From Haemonchus contortus (Eukaryota; Nematoda; Chromadorea; Rhabditida; Trichostrongylidae): a stretch of 64,000 nucleotides of DNA. The DNA lies in NCBI GenBank assembly GCA_000469685.2, contig LS997564.1, positions 11,200,091 through 11,264,090 of the forward strand. Direction: 5' to 3'. The notes beneath the pieces were generated by a model. That model did no database searches, was not told the origin of the DNA, and worked only from the letters and a program-made list of their open reading frames with translations. Positions 37,519 through 49,597 of this stretch are shown here, piece by piece. Position 1 is the stretch's first letter. Each line of letters opens with the position of its first letter. The translations under genes and the position numbers were made by a program.

Positions 37519-40500
37519 CTATAAAGCTTCCAAATCCACGTGTTGGATATCCGGATGTTTCTTAGTGATTTCCTTCTCGATTCGATCGATTTCATCACCA
37601 AGACGATCGATGATCTTCTCACCATGCGTCTCCATAAATGCTCCTAGTTCTTTTTCATCTTTCATCTCTTGAACTTCCTGAAATCAAACAAAACCTGAAA
37701 ATCTTTGCCGACATAAAGTCAGTAATGAATTGAAATTCACTTACTTTCAGGAGTGATGGCATGTGAACGTTTTGATTCAAGTAGGCACGAGTGATTTCAC
37801 GACCATTGAAATCCAATTCGGCCTTAAATCGCGACTGTTCCACGCCGAGCGCCGTCGCCTTTACGTCGTGCACCGACCTGAAATTCACACGGGACCACTC
37901 TTCATCATTCATCAAGTCATCCAGTCCCTGTGTTATCATTTAGGATAGAATCGTGATAATAGTGAACAGATTGAACCTATTCCTTTACCCTGGCACATTG
38001 CCAAAATGTAGCCCTCACTGCCTTGAATAGCATTCTTCTTCCAACTACTTTTGTCCTATCCGAAGCGAAAGATCCACGTTATATTCAATCGTTAAGAATT
38101 GAACGAAGGGACCATACAGTAGTCGTTATACGGTAATATAAGTCTCGCCTTTTGTGACTAGTACTTATGATCACCGGTATCGATCGCTAGCTGTTGCGCC
38201 ACGCCAACGAAGAATTGGTTAACCGTTTGCGTTACGCACACCAGCACAAATATTCCTCTAAGTGGAAATGAATTGACATACCACCTCCATACCCGATGGC
38301 ATCCCAGCGGCATAGAAGAATTTAAGACCCCCACTCCCCCCCCCCCCCCCTGTTGCTCATGTATTACCTAGCACCCTCTTACAAAGTACACCGTTTCTAC
38401 TTTCTATCGGAATCAGTTCATCTCTCCACCCTATAATCCCACTGAATTTTTTTCTTAACTTTCCTATTTCAAGCCTGACCTTTCATTTTCTCTCAAAATT
38501 TCTTTTCGTCTAAACTAGTTCAGTGATTATTCGTACAATTTATCATGCTCCAATCTATTTACGGGTATTTTGTTGCTAGTTTTGAATTTGAATTTGAAGG
38601 AATTCTAATGAAGGTTATTGTGTTGTAAGCTTGTTAATCAACTTGCCGTATAACTGGATCGTTACTTAGACGACACACGATATCATCAGTTATTCGTTTC
38701 GGCAAACTTCGTCCAACAAGATGAGCGGCGTTAGTTCGAATAATAAACGACGCTACAGTACCTAAACATCTTTAATTTAGTACTGTTAGATATAAACTCC
38801 TCATGCACTCCTATTCACCACTGCGAATCAGTCATTGACCAAACAATTAGTAGTGGGTAACCAAACCAGTGTGCCGTGTTAATCATGTTAATTCTACCTT
38901 ATAGGTTGAAAACTTATAGGCGAAATGTAAGCTAAAACATAGGTAGAGATCGCTTTGGACCTCTCTCTGAGAAGACTATGCTATGAATGACTGAAATAAC
39001 AACAACAAGCAAAATCAAAATCAATGCAACAAAAATGGCTGTATTGGCTTAATACTCTAATCCGTCACGTCCTTCATAGCGCAGCAGCCTGGAGCAATAA
39101 GAACGTATGTCTGGCCTAGGAGATTGAATCTTCCGAAAGTTATGAAATAGCAATGACAGAGATTTGTACCGATTTCGGGATTGAAGCTTGGCAAAAGAAA
39201 AACAGCTCACCTAACAAACAACCAATCATTATAGACCCAATCGAATCAGGTATTGGTGAAGCCAGAATCGATGACAATGAGACAGCACAAAGAGCAATCG
39301 CCACCTGAAAACGACCGAAAATATCTACTAGAACTGTGAGCAAACAAAACAATGAACTATGTTAATAACCTGTGATATCACCGATTATTAGTGAGTTCTT
39401 GAAGAGTATATTAAGAAAATCACGTACTCCCGATACTGCAGCGGTATCCTCGAGTAAAACGACGTTCAGTGATGGATCTGCCGAAGTACGAACTAAATGA
39501 AAAGAAAACAATATTGACATGAAATTGAAAAATGCGCTGGAGTGTTCAACAGATAAGCATCCTCATTGATTTATATAACAATCCAATCCCTACCTCTATG
39601 AAAGTGCGGATGAAAATCGCCTCACGTGGCAGAATATCCAATGCTAAGGCACAACCCTTTCCAAAAACATAAAAGGGAAGGCCCAAACATAAAGGATAAA
39701 GTCTGGCGTTGATCAGTCCCGTTTTCGGGATGCGCCCCGCAGTCGACTTCCATTCAGAATCATAGTGGCTGCTTGCGTTGGCAAGCCGACGTAGAGGTCA
39801 GTGCTTCCATCCTCCCAGACGAGTCTGGTACCTATCAACAACACCGCAGGGATGAGAGGCATAGTCAGTTTGAGCGAGTACCGCCCCGTATTTCAAACCG
39901 CGGACCATGTCATGGATCTTCTACAAATCAAATGTTTCGATCCGATTCAAAGCGAACCCTTACCCATGTCAGATTTTGTTGCCCCAAACCCTATTTTAGG
40001 CAACTAATGTTTCACCTCATACTAGACAGATAGCACAGAACGCCATGAAAATGCTCGAGCTCTGCTAGTAGCTAACCAGTGAAGATAACCAAGAAAACAA
40101 ACCGTAATTCAAGATGCTAAGCCCAGCTCGCTTTGCTTTGTGCCTGACTTCACGGTAAGCTGTAATTGCTGATGTTCCTTGGAAGCACAGGGACATGAAT
40201 AATGCATAATACGCCTGAATGGAATTATTATTATTATTACCCGGGCAGTTCAAAAACACGGTAAAACTCGAATTTTCCTATTTTCATCTAATATTCAATA
40301 TTTGTAAATTAATTATTCATAATCACGTTGATATCATGCCAATTGTTGCTGTCACCGCTTCATTCCACCTCCGTAATCTCCGCGTGTATGGCCCACAGTT
40401 AAACCTCAGATCAATAGCCGCGAGGCCAAACAGATTTTTCCGACTACATTCTTTGACACCAAACACGTTTGGGAGGTTCAAAGCACTGACATGAATATCG

Positions 40501-43500
40501 GCTGACACGGCAAGTCATTGTATAGGTTAAAACGCGCTCAATGCCGATGTGATATCGAATGAAAGACGAGAATGAACTCGAAGCAGTGGATGTCCATCCT
40601 AGGCGGAATCGGTCTGCCTCAGAAAACTCAGGCTATTATTCATTCACGTCACTTTCCGTGACATTAGTTTCACCGTCCTTTTTCCGATCATGTGCCAGCC
40701 TGAACCATCGCAAGCGATCCCTTCAACCGGAAAATGGGTCGTTGCTGAGAACCTTACCATCTACGATTTCCTGGTCACGTCCAACAGCAAGCCCATCCCA
40801 ACATCCTCGTTTCAGCGACGTAGATTAGCTTTTTGTATCATCAACAGGCTAACACTAGCCGCGTCGATCGTAGAAGATACCGAAAAACAATCACAGCCAA
40901 ACATAGAACCCTTTCAATGCCATCGGCTAGCCCTGGAACACTTTCCTAAAACCCGCTATTGGAACATTCATCACATCACCTGAACATGACATCAAATGAC
41001 TTTGTTAAACCGTGCAGGGTGGGTAAGACCGTCTCAACCAGCCACCGGGCATTCCTATCATCAAGCATCAAGTTTAATGATCACCGCGAAGCACTAGTCA
41101 TGATAGACCGTCCTTCTCCTAATCTTGAATCTTGTAAGCAGGATGACAAAGTCTCACAACACTTTCCATCACTGCCTAGCAATGCAGAAGGCATCTGGTA
41201 TGAAGCCGAACTAACTTAGCAAAAGCTTCAAGAAGGGAAACACGCAATAATAAATAAAAGTTCATTCAATCGATATAGAGCAACATAGCTGTTGTATCAG
41301 GAGAAGAAATGGAATTAATCAAGTAAAACTTACGTAATTTAGCGGCTCTAATTCAGCAGGGTGCAGAAGACCCGAAACACCATGGTAAATCGAGAGACCG
41401 CAGCCGAATGCCATTATACCACAACCAGATATCAAGGATGTCACATAGCGCATGTTACCTATACTAGGAGTTATAAGGGGTACATCTGATAGACCATCAT
41501 CGAAGAGTGGCACTACAACCGTATCCATCAAGTATCAGAAGACCAAGATATTCTTCCCGAAACTCTTTAAGTCCTGGTGCTAGACGGATAGTACAAAAGA
41601 AAAATTCAGTAAGGGTGTAGTCGTGAAAATAGAACGGCTGGTATGCGAATGACTACATTACATAAGAAGCTCGAGCCAAGACAGCAAAATGTATTCCAGA
41701 TCAAGTGGAAGAACTTTCTCAGTGAAGTAATGAAATATACTCACCATAGCCATACGGAAAAAGGTTGTCAGGATTTCTTGCCGAATATCGTATTCCCATC
41801 AGCAAAATCATCTGATTACAGGTGTCCATTGTACTGTGAATCGCTTCAGCAAATAATGACTTCGAGCCGGTGAGATATGCGGCGGCATACTAAAGCAGTG
41901 CTACTAGGTACATATGAATTATTTGATTTTTCAAATGGCTCGGCAATTCAGACCTTAACTCGGTATTCAAAAACAACATATTCTGTTTGGGATACTATTT
42001 GTTACTCATTTTGATTGCCAAATATTATACTAACTTCCGCGATCACTGTTTTTTCCAAATCGATGTGACTTCGAACTAACCTTAAATGCTGCGTCGCACA
42101 CGTTAAGAGTGAATGCGATGGCCACTACACGATCAGCACCTTTGCTTACGGAAGTGGTAGTCTCAACCTAAACTCTGGAGGATAAAAAAAAGAAGAAATT
42201 CCTCAACTAGTCCACAGCTCAAACTCAAATGAGCCTTTCAAGCCTTTGCAAGGAAGAATTTGAGCCACGTACTGGTTTGTCGTAATTATTGAAACATGTG
42301 AAAAGGAGTGCCCGGAAGAGGCAAAAAAATTACTTTAATTTTTATGGCCGCGCAAGGGACCATTACTTTAGTGAAAAATTAGATATAAGACTGAAGACTC
42401 TGACAGACTGAAGAGTAGCTAATTTTGGGGGGACGGAAGAACTTCAGCTACGCTACTCGCGATCCCGAAAACTGCCAGGAAAGTTGCAAAACACGTATAC
42501 ACTAAGGAACCGTCATAGCGTAGCAAAAGCACGTACTCTCATCCGCATACGCATACGTTCAGCATCCGTCAACTCCTTCCTCATTGCTATCAGTGGCCTA
42601 CGATGTGCATCTAATGCTTCAGGACTTCCATGTACCTGGATTATTCAGAAAAACAAATAGCGATTTTGAAACATAACTACGCAATGACTCAAGCAGAATA
42701 ATAACTGCTACAATTACCTGAATAGCTTTGTGATAGACATCTGTTAAAACATACAGATGCCGGCTACGAAGTGGATATGAGCCACTTTTTACAGGAACCG
42801 GTTCTGCAGGTAAGTCGCGAAAGTCTTCTTCGCTGAATCAAAAGCTTCGAGATAAGAACGAAACGTCATACATATATCTCATACAGCGATGAATTTGGAA
42901 TTAGTGTATAAAAAACAAAACCGAAGTATTAAGCATAACTACCGTAGGCCAAACTCAGCCATGGCGCGGAGTTTGTCGATTTTGTCATTCTCATAGGATC
43001 TTGATTTCTTTGAAGGTAGAGCTATCTAAACGCATCGAAATGAGACCTCAATGGCTAAGCATCTAAGAATCCCTATTAATGCTATTAAGCATATGGCAAA
43101 GTAAGCGCATGACACTAAAAAAAGATAAAAGACTTTTTTAAACGCATACTAAGACCGGATAATAAACCCAGAAGTTATATCGCCAATATAGCTAAAAATT
43201 TAGAAAATGAAAAAGTCTTAGGTGTGCTCTATGGCTTCAACAACTTAAAAGTGTCTCAACTACTTAAAATTAACAATAATAAGTTTGTAAAATACAAAGT
43301 AGGGAGGGGAGGGGGGACGGTTGCCACACTCTTTTCTAATACGAGCGCAAGAGCGCGGAGGGGCCAACCTCGCGAGCCTACAATGGTGCTTAGAAACGTT
43401 TCTTAGCCAAGAAAATGTAGTTTTTTTAGCCTTAGGAGGTAAGGAGTACCGGGGTGTGGGGGTCAATGGAAAGTTCAGTCTTTACCCCATCCCAGCTTTC

Positions 43501-44094
43501 TACTCGAAGTATCATCTCACCCACTCCGGAGATCCTCCCTCTTAAGACTTAGGTAAGAACTACATTCATTTAGCTAAGGGGATACACCAACCCTGAATAA
43601 TCTCTTCTTGCTCCTACTCCTCTGGCCGGGAGGTGAGCTGCCTGAGGAGGCCGATGCGTAGCCGACGAGCACTCGCGCCAATGACGGTATTCGCCTCCCA
43701 AAAGCTGAAATATCATCTTGTTGTCTACTTTGCTTGAATCAATCATCTTTAATGCTTACATTAATTGATGTGATTGCTTAGAAGCTACAACCTAGTAGAC
43801 CGTAACCGGAAACTATACAGTTGAAACCCATAAGGTATAGCATTGGTAAAGTCGATTGAGGGATGATCTCAAAGGACTTAGAGATCGTGGAAACAGGGAA
43901 CTGAAAGTCGGTCAACTTGTAACTGTGTAAGGGTAGGCGAACATTTACGAATGAAAAAAGTTTGCAGCACACGTTTTTAGAGCGTTGATTATTGCAGAAC
44001 AAATAAAATGTTGTCAAAGAAGAATCAGTCACTTACAGCTCTTTGCATGGGTATGAAGAATAGTCGCAGGAAGATGAAAAACTAGTGAAGACAT
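37519..44094 (-). CDS. SLC30A9: SLC30A9/ZnT9-type mitochondrial zinc exporter
   Basis: Thirteen minus-strand exons join in phase: 44,037-44,094; 42,943-43,021; 42,718-42,832; 42,537-42,635; 42,081-42,167; 41,745-41,889; 41,334-41,458; 40,103-40,214; 39,428-39,492; 39,211-39,304; 38,647-38,761; 37,745-37,877; 37,519-37,677. The product is 461 residues. Family role: a cation-diffusion-facilitator that exports zinc from mitochondria. The N-terminus MSSLVFHLPATILHTHAKSS is basic with no acids, suiting an import signal. HGSPEAL begins the soluble part. The transmembrane domain shows FAEAIHSTMDTCNQ with the metal-site H-xxx-D, NMRYVTSLISG, GLSIYHGVSGLLHP, LLEDTAAVSG and DSIGSIMIGCLLG. The C-terminal domain has SVHDVKATALG, RFKAELDFNGREITRAYL and ends in HVDLEAL, the ZnT9 signature. 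Intron 11 uses a GC donor. Exon 1 rests on phase and composition; exons 2-13 are firm. Confidence 0.93.
40215..41333. other. SLC30A9 intron 7 with fragmentary plus-strand frames
   Basis: This 1.1 kb intron contains three overlapping plus-strand open frames between 40,559 and 41,219. They sit in different phases, have no consistent start or splice signal and match nothing I recognise. They could be remains of a retroelement ORF broken by frameshifts, but no catalytic motif is visible. Confidence 0.3.
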
Positions 44095-44927
44095 GGAGTT
44101 AGTTTGTTCCTTCTCTCAGTCGCACATGAGTGTATGACTGCGATTTCCTTTCAGGCTGAATTCCCTTCGGATTGATCAATAAGTGATAAGGCCACCAAAA
44201 AAGGAAAGCACGAACCTCAACACATAACCAGCTGCTCTTTCGCCCCTCAAGTAGCGATAACAATTTTAAAGGATGCCAAAAATCAGCCGTGGAGCGCGAT
44301 GTGTAGTTAGAGCGGGCATGTGCGCTACAGGGCAGTAGATTTCGATCTTTTAGAGCTTCTAAGCTTTCTGATAGATTCAAGCCAAAAGAGAGAAGCCCAT
44401 GTGCCAGAGACTTTAGTTTTTTGCGTTTTTTAGAGCAGATAGAACTATTTAGTGCAGTTTCACGTCCAAATTGCAAACCACTCAGAACCCGACCAACCGG
44501 GGCATATTATCTCTCGGCTCCATTCATCACTACTGATAGCCGTCACGGAAGCGTTACTACCTAGCTCCTGGGAACCTTCGCAAGATTACTGCCTACAGTG
44601 AACTAGTTTCTAGTCAGAAGAGAATATCCGTAAAAAAGCAAAATTTAAGCAAAGTTATTCGGTCGCAGGAGGCCACGTTTACGGCGTGTCTACATCTCTG
44701 AATCACATTCCCCAAGGGTGGGCCTGGCGTGAGTGAACGAATCCAGAAGTATGGCCATTATATTAGGGATTTCAAAAAGCCTCCTTAAATCATTACCAGT
44801 TGGGTCGCCTTACACCGGGCCCCACCATTCCTTACTTTTTCAGAGCAGTTAGAAAATCCTCCCCCCCCCAACCTTTGCCCTAGGTGAGCAAATGTAGAGA
44901 AATGTAGAGTATAGCTGTGTTTTCCAT
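44095..44927. other. SLC30A9 upstream region; start of duplicated segment
   Basis: The right half (~44,670-44,927) is a copy of sequence near 60,175-60,292 and 61,447-61,578. It marks the outer part of the astacin segmental duplication. A C-rich run lies at ~44,862. A 125-codon minus-strand frame at 44,099-44,476 has no splice or family support. Confidence 0.5.
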
Positions 44928-45040
44928 ATCACTATTCAGCCATTCTCGGCTACTTATTCTAGCAGTTTGTGAGCTGAATTCACGACCTCACACCTGTTAT
45001 TCTTATATTCCCCTACACTGGTCTGATTGCTACAGCAGTT

Positions 45041-45850
45041 ATGAGTCGTGCACCGGTCGATGTCGTTTCTTCATTGAATGTATGCAATCTTCCCTTAATC
45101 GGCGGAGACACCTGCACTGATTTACTGAAGAGACTGGAAGCAGAGGAAAGTCTACCTTCTTACGTTAAGCTAATAATTGGTGTTCTCATTGAAACTAAAA
45201 TGGAGATTTCTGATTTGAATAATCTCTGCAAAACTATTCTTGCGGAAAATAAAGTTCTCCGAGAAGAGAACAATCTTTTGAGGTCCCAGTTAAATAGTTC
45301 ATCATCTAGTGAGATTGCCACGAAAGAACCCAGTTCCAGCTCCCAATCGGCTGTCGCCCACGATGCTGGTAGGACTTTTCCCAAAATCGATCCCGATCTG
45401 AGCCGATCGATCGTAGTCTCCGGCGTTCCAGAAGGTCAGTCATCCAACTCTATCGATAGGGCGCAACATGATCTACAATGTGTTTACACACTACTCAAAT
45501 TCTTAGGTGTGGAATGTTTACCTTGTCATGTTTTTCGTATGGGTGTTAGGAATAGTTCCCGTCCTAGGTTGCTTAAAATTTTACTACCAAATGATCGTTT
45601 CCAGAAAGAAGTGGTAAAGCGAGCTTCTCGCTTGCGGTTTTTTCCTCATAAGGGGGTCTATATCCGACCCTCCCTAACCAAAGAGGAGAGGATGCGCAGG
45701 CGAGAAGCCCGCCGAGATTGTTCTGGTTCTGGTTCTGGTCAAGCTGATTGTAGTGTTATGAATGGAGCCGGCCCAACAGTTACGGTTAATGATACTTGCA
45801 GTACTGGTTCAGAAAATACGTTGAAAACCGGATTACAGGGAAACCTCTAA
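45041..45850 (+). CDS. LINE ORF1: coiled-coil RNA-binding protein
   Basis: A 269-codon frame. Residues ~45-90 form a likely coiled coil (ISDLNNLCKTILAENKVLRE and onward), suiting trimer or multimer assembly. Residues ~125-220 resemble an RRM-like domain starting SIVVSGVPEGQ with VFRMGVR, then a basic region YIRPSLTKEERMRRREAR. The domain order matches ORF1 of the LINE at 24 kb. The 3' end overlaps ORF2 by 55 nt in the -1 frame. Confidence 0.85.
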   Translation: MSRAPVDVVSSLNVCNLPLIGGDTCTDLLKRLEAEESLPSYVKLIIGVLIETKMEISDLNNLCKTILAENKVLREENNLLRSQLNSSSSSEIATKEPSSSSQSAVAHDAGRTFPKIDPDLSRSIVVSGVPEGQSSNSIDRAQHDLQCVYTLLKFLGVECLPCHVFRMGVRNSSRPRLLKILLPNDRFQKEVVKRASRLRFFPHKGVYIRPSLTKEERMRRREARRDCSGSGSGQADCSVMNGAGPTVTVNDTCSTGSENTLKTGLQGNL

Positions 45851-48675
45851 TACTTCCCCGGTCACAACCGAGACTCAAGTGCTTGCTTTCTAATGTTCGA
45901 TCAATTATCAAGAATAACTGGTCTTTAGTCTGTACTCTGCTCCATACCAACTATGATATTGTACTTTTGACCGAAACATGGTTAAATTCGAAGCACGATA
46001 CAGCTCCTCTGCTAGGTATTGTTAGTTCTCAATTCGAAGCCATCCGCTGCGACCGTCTTTATAAAAAAGGAGGAGGAGTTCTCATTTTAGTTAAAAACAC
46101 TATTTCATTCGTGATTGTTTACAAAGATTCGTTGAAAGATGCATATGAAATAATTGTTGTTGATTTCTTCGTACGCCATTTCACTTTTCGATTAATGCTT
46201 GTTTACAGAACCCCACTCTGCAATGCTCATAGTTCTAGCCAATTACTAAAGGTTATAAGCGATTTTAGCAGTTATGAGGCACCATGTTTAGTGGTAGGTG
46301 ATTTCAATCTGGCCGATGTCGATTGGAACTCGACCGACTGTAGTGCTGGGTACTGCGCTGTGACTAAAGAATTTTTAGAGGTGTTTCGCTCACATAACTT
46401 TGTACAGTTTGTGAAGAGTCCCACCCGTGGACCCTCATATCTTGATCTAATATTTTGTAATGAAGTCGCGCTTATAGGAGAAGTAGAAGTGCTTCCTCCT
46501 ATTGGTAGTAGTGACCATGCGTCTGCTAGCTTCACTCTAAATGTTGAGCCACTTGCTGTTGCACAGAGGAAGTGGGTTAGAGATTTTGGCAAGGCCAGGT
46601 ATGACGCCGTGGAGGAGCATTTAAGTAGCATTGATTGGGTCGGATCTTTTGCTACTGTAGACACCATAGATGAAAAATATGAATTATTTCTGTCTGTCCT
46701 TCATGATGCAGTGGATAGATATGTGCCACTACGTCGTGCTAGCTGTACCCGGTACAGATTTCCTTCTTACTTGGATAGAATGGTCCGCCGCCGTTGCCAA
46801 CTATGGGCCAGCGCGGTAGCTGACGATAGTGTACTGTCCTGGGAGGCCTACAAAGTTTTCGATAAGAAGGTGCGTAAAGCTATAGTCAAATACAGTGCGT
46901 ACTTAGAAAAGAAATTTATTGAGTCGAAGAATCCTAACAAATTGTTCGCCTATATTAATAATCGTCTCAAGAAGTCGGTGAAAATACCAGCCCTTAATCG
47001 GTCTGAGTCAGAGGTTGTTATTCTTGATGATATCAAAGCTGAGGTTTTGGCTGACCAGTTTCAGCGGGTTTTTACGGAGAACAGTAGCCTGAACCTTGCT
47101 GACTCTTCCTCTTGCGGCACTACAATGGAGTCCTCTCTGTGGTTTTATAAGGAGGAGATCTATGAGTTATTAACCCAGTGGCCGGACTCTCACTCGGTCA
47201 CGCCTGATTTTCTTCCCTTGAAATTTATCAAAAGGATTGCATTCTACATTGCCTTCCCCTTGGAAATTCTCTTTAACCTCTCCTATATGCGTTCGGAAGT
47301 TCCATCTCGTTGGAAGCACTCTTTCATAATTCCCATCCCGAAAAAGCCTCCCTTTAGTAATCCCGCGAACTATCGGCCAATAAGTATTACTTCGATTTTC
47401 GCAAGGCTATTCGAAAAAATAGTAAAGGTCAGGCTTACCAAGTATCTTGAACAGCACAACATCATTCCTTCTTGCCAACATGGCTTTAGAGCGGGTAGAT
47501 CAACGGAAACTGCCCTTCTTTGTTCTCTCAACGATTGGTCCAGAGCCCTTGACGCCAGAAAACGAGTTCATGTAATTTATTTCGACTTCGCCAAGGCTTT
47601 CGATAGGGTACCGCATAAAAAACTGATTCACAAGCTGGAAGTACTTGGGGTTTATCCACTGATTGTTCGCTGGATTGAATCCTTCCTCTCCGGACGCACG
47701 TATCAGGTACGGGTCGGGAGCAAGCTCTCTTCTATACGTAAGATTCCCAGTGGTGTTCCCCAGGGTGGGGTGCTGTCTCCGACTCTTTTCCTTGCGTACA
47801 CTGCTGACCTTCCCACTTGTGTGGCTAGATATCAAGTATCGTGTGCCATGTACGCTGATGATATCAAGCTTTACAAAGTTATTGAGAGCCTCTCCGATTG
47901 TGATATGCTGCAAGCGGCCATCGACCATGTTGTCTCTTGGTCCGAACTATGGGAGCTACCCCTTGCTCCTGATAAAACCAAAGTATTCTCCATCGGGAAT
48001 AATAGCCTTATCCAACGCTACAAAATTGGTTCTGTAGTATTGGAACCAGTGAACGAAGTCAGGGATCTTGGATTTGTCATGTCGAATAAGCTTGCCTTTG
48101 ACTCGCACTATAAGGCTTTGGTGTCTAGAGCAAACAATAGGATTTACAACCTTTTCAAGACTTTACAATCAAAGAACCCTGCAATCTTACTAAAAGCATA
48201 CAAGGCTTATGTGAGACCAATCGTGGAATCTGGTACCTCCGTGTTCTTTCCATTCAAGAAAAAAGACGTGCAGCTTTTGGAAAGTGTACAAAACAGTTTT
48301 ACACGTAAGCTTATCCTTCGTTGTTCCGCCTTAAGTCTCAAGTCTCTGCCTAGTGGGGTTGAAAGGCGCCATCGTTATGCGTTACCTTCTTTGACGCATA
48401 GAAGGCATGTTAACGATCTCGTTATGGCTTTCAAAATTCTGACAGGGAGGGTTGCAGTGGATTCTGCTGAGTTTTTCACTCTGGTGAAATCGAGGACTAG
48501 AGGGAGCACGGTCAAAATAAGGTTTCCTATAGTGAGAACACAAGTCAGAGCAAAATCTTTTGCTATTAGAGTCCTACCTTTGTTGAATAAAATCTATGAT
48601 GAGAATATCATGCGCTTGACTCTCGGGGTGTTCCGCCACAAAGCCATAAACTTAGTCAAAGCAGAAATTCCCTGA
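45796..48675 (+). CDS. LINE ORF2: APE endonuclease-reverse transcriptase
   Basis: A ~959-codon frame with no usable early ATG: the open frame starts within ORF1 and the first ATG lies about 390 nt in, past much of the endonuclease. Endonuclease motifs include VLLTETWLN, VVGDFNLADVDW and GSSDHASASF. Reverse transcriptase motifs include NYRPISITSIF, CQHGFRAGRSTETALL, VIYFDFAKAFDRVPHKKL, GVPQGGVLSPTLFLAY and the catalytic AMYADDIKLY. There is no internal stop. The missing start codon and -1 overlap with ORF1 point to frameshifting or another non-standard start. It is related to but clearly distinct from the 21-24 kb copy. Confidence 0.93.
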   Translation: MQYWFRKYVENRITGKPLILPRSQPRLKCLLSNVRSIIKNNWSLVCTLLHTNYDIVLLTETWLNSKHDTAPLLGIVSSQFEAIRCDRLYKKGGGVLILVKNTISFVIVYKDSLKDAYEIIVVDFFVRHFTFRLMLVYRTPLCNAHSSSQLLKVISDFSSYEAPCLVVGDFNLADVDWNSTDCSAGYCAVTKEFLEVFRSHNFVQFVKSPTRGPSYLDLIFCNEVALIGEVEVLPPIGSSDHASASFTLNVEPLAVAQRKWVRDFGKARYDAVEEHLSSIDWVGSFATVDTIDEKYELFLSVLHDAVDRYVPLRRASCTRYRFPSYLDRMVRRRCQLWASAVADDSVLSWEAYKVFDKKVRKAIVKYSAYLEKKFIESKNPNKLFAYINNRLKKSVKIPALNRSESEVVILDDIKAEVLADQFQRVFTENSSLNLADSSSCGTTMESSLWFYKEEIYELLTQWPDSHSVTPDFLPLKFIKRIAFYIAFPLEILFNLSYMRSEVPSRWKHSFIIPIPKKPPFSNPANYRPISITSIFARLFEKIVKVRLTKYLEQHNIIPSCQHGFRAGRSTETALLCSLNDWSRALDARKRVHVIYFDFAKAFDRVPHKKLIHKLEVLGVYPLIVRWIESFLSGRTYQVRVGSKLSSIRKIPSGVPQGGVLSPTLFLAYTADLPTCVARYQVSCAMYADDIKLYKVIESLSDCDMLQAAIDHVVSWSELWELPLAPDKTKVFSIGNNSLIQRYKIGSVVLEPVNEVRDLGFVMSNKLAFDSHYKALVSRANNRIYNLFKTLQSKNPAILLKAYKAYVRPIVESGTSVFFPFKKKDVQLLESVQNSFTRKLILRCSALSLKSLPSGVERRHRYALPSLTHRRHVNDLVMAFKILTGRVAVDSAEFFTLVKSRTRGSTVKIRFPIVRTQVRAKSFAIRVLPLLNKIYDENIMRLTLGVFRHKAINLVKAEIP

Positions 48676-49597
48676 AATCCGGTAAGGTACGATTGATTGC
48701 CATGACTATGTCCATATTTGTTTTAATTGATATCTATCAAATGTTTCCATCATTGTTTTAGTAGTATAGTTTAGCACACTCAATTGATGCGTTCTTTATC
48801 GAGAAGATTGTATGATCTGATTTCATTGTTGGTTGTGTTTTACCACGCAGTCACGCTGCGTCCATGAATAAATAAATAAATAAATCACTACCTTTATCGT
48901 AATCATAAATTTCTCGGACGGACAGACACACAAACCGACACACCAAGTTTCGGCTTTGTAGATGAGAGAGATCAAATTGTGGACAAAATGAAAAAAAAAA
49001 ATCAAAATGTGGTTGTAATAGCAATCTCGAGATCCGTGAATGTTATTGCAGTGAATATGAATAATCGCAGAAGGTCAAGCGTCAACTATCTTTCTATCAA
49101 ACAGAGATCCAGAAATAGAGTTCACTCTAGCGCTGGCTCACCAAGTGCATAGTTTTTCTGAAATCGGTCCTTTGGTAAAAGACACGTTCGTGAGAATAAA
49201 CCACTCTTTCTTCTTCTCCTGTGGAGCTCTTACGAGGGCGACAAGAAATGAAATATCGAGTGAACAAAGCTTTATTGTTTCGTTCAAGACTCATAATTGC
49301 ACAAGACATTCACTGTGGTGATGGTGAGATCACCAGGGTGGGAATGTGGTATCGCAGTGTTTTCTATATTAGCGCGCCCTCATTTCTCCTGTTCAGGAGA
49401 AGTGTCACAGAAACCCTCTTAAAACTCCGAATGGAAATCGAATGCGTGAGCGCATTCTACAAATACCGGTGATTGCCGAAAATTTTCATCTCTCTAAACA
49501 CTAGGAACAAACTCGTTCTCCGACTCAGAATTGACAGAGTATAATGCGAAAACACAAAAAACAGAAATGAAGGATTTATTAGCATGAATATCTCCCA

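Larger units (their letters stand above)
44928..48890 (+). mobile_element. CR1/L2-like LINE, copy 2, full length with 7 bp TSD
   Basis: The element occupies 44,935-48,883 between two copies of ATCACTA (44,928-44,934 and 48,884-48,890). It has a ~106 bp leader, ORF1 (45,041-45,850), ORF2 (45,796-48,675), a ~190 bp 3' UTR, a terminal hairpin ACGCAG..CTGCGT and an AATA-repeat tail. The flanks are contiguous, without the element, at 61,530-61,620, and that empty site holds a single ATCACTA at 61,579-61,585. This is direct evidence for a complete insertion after the segmental duplication. Confidence 0.95.
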
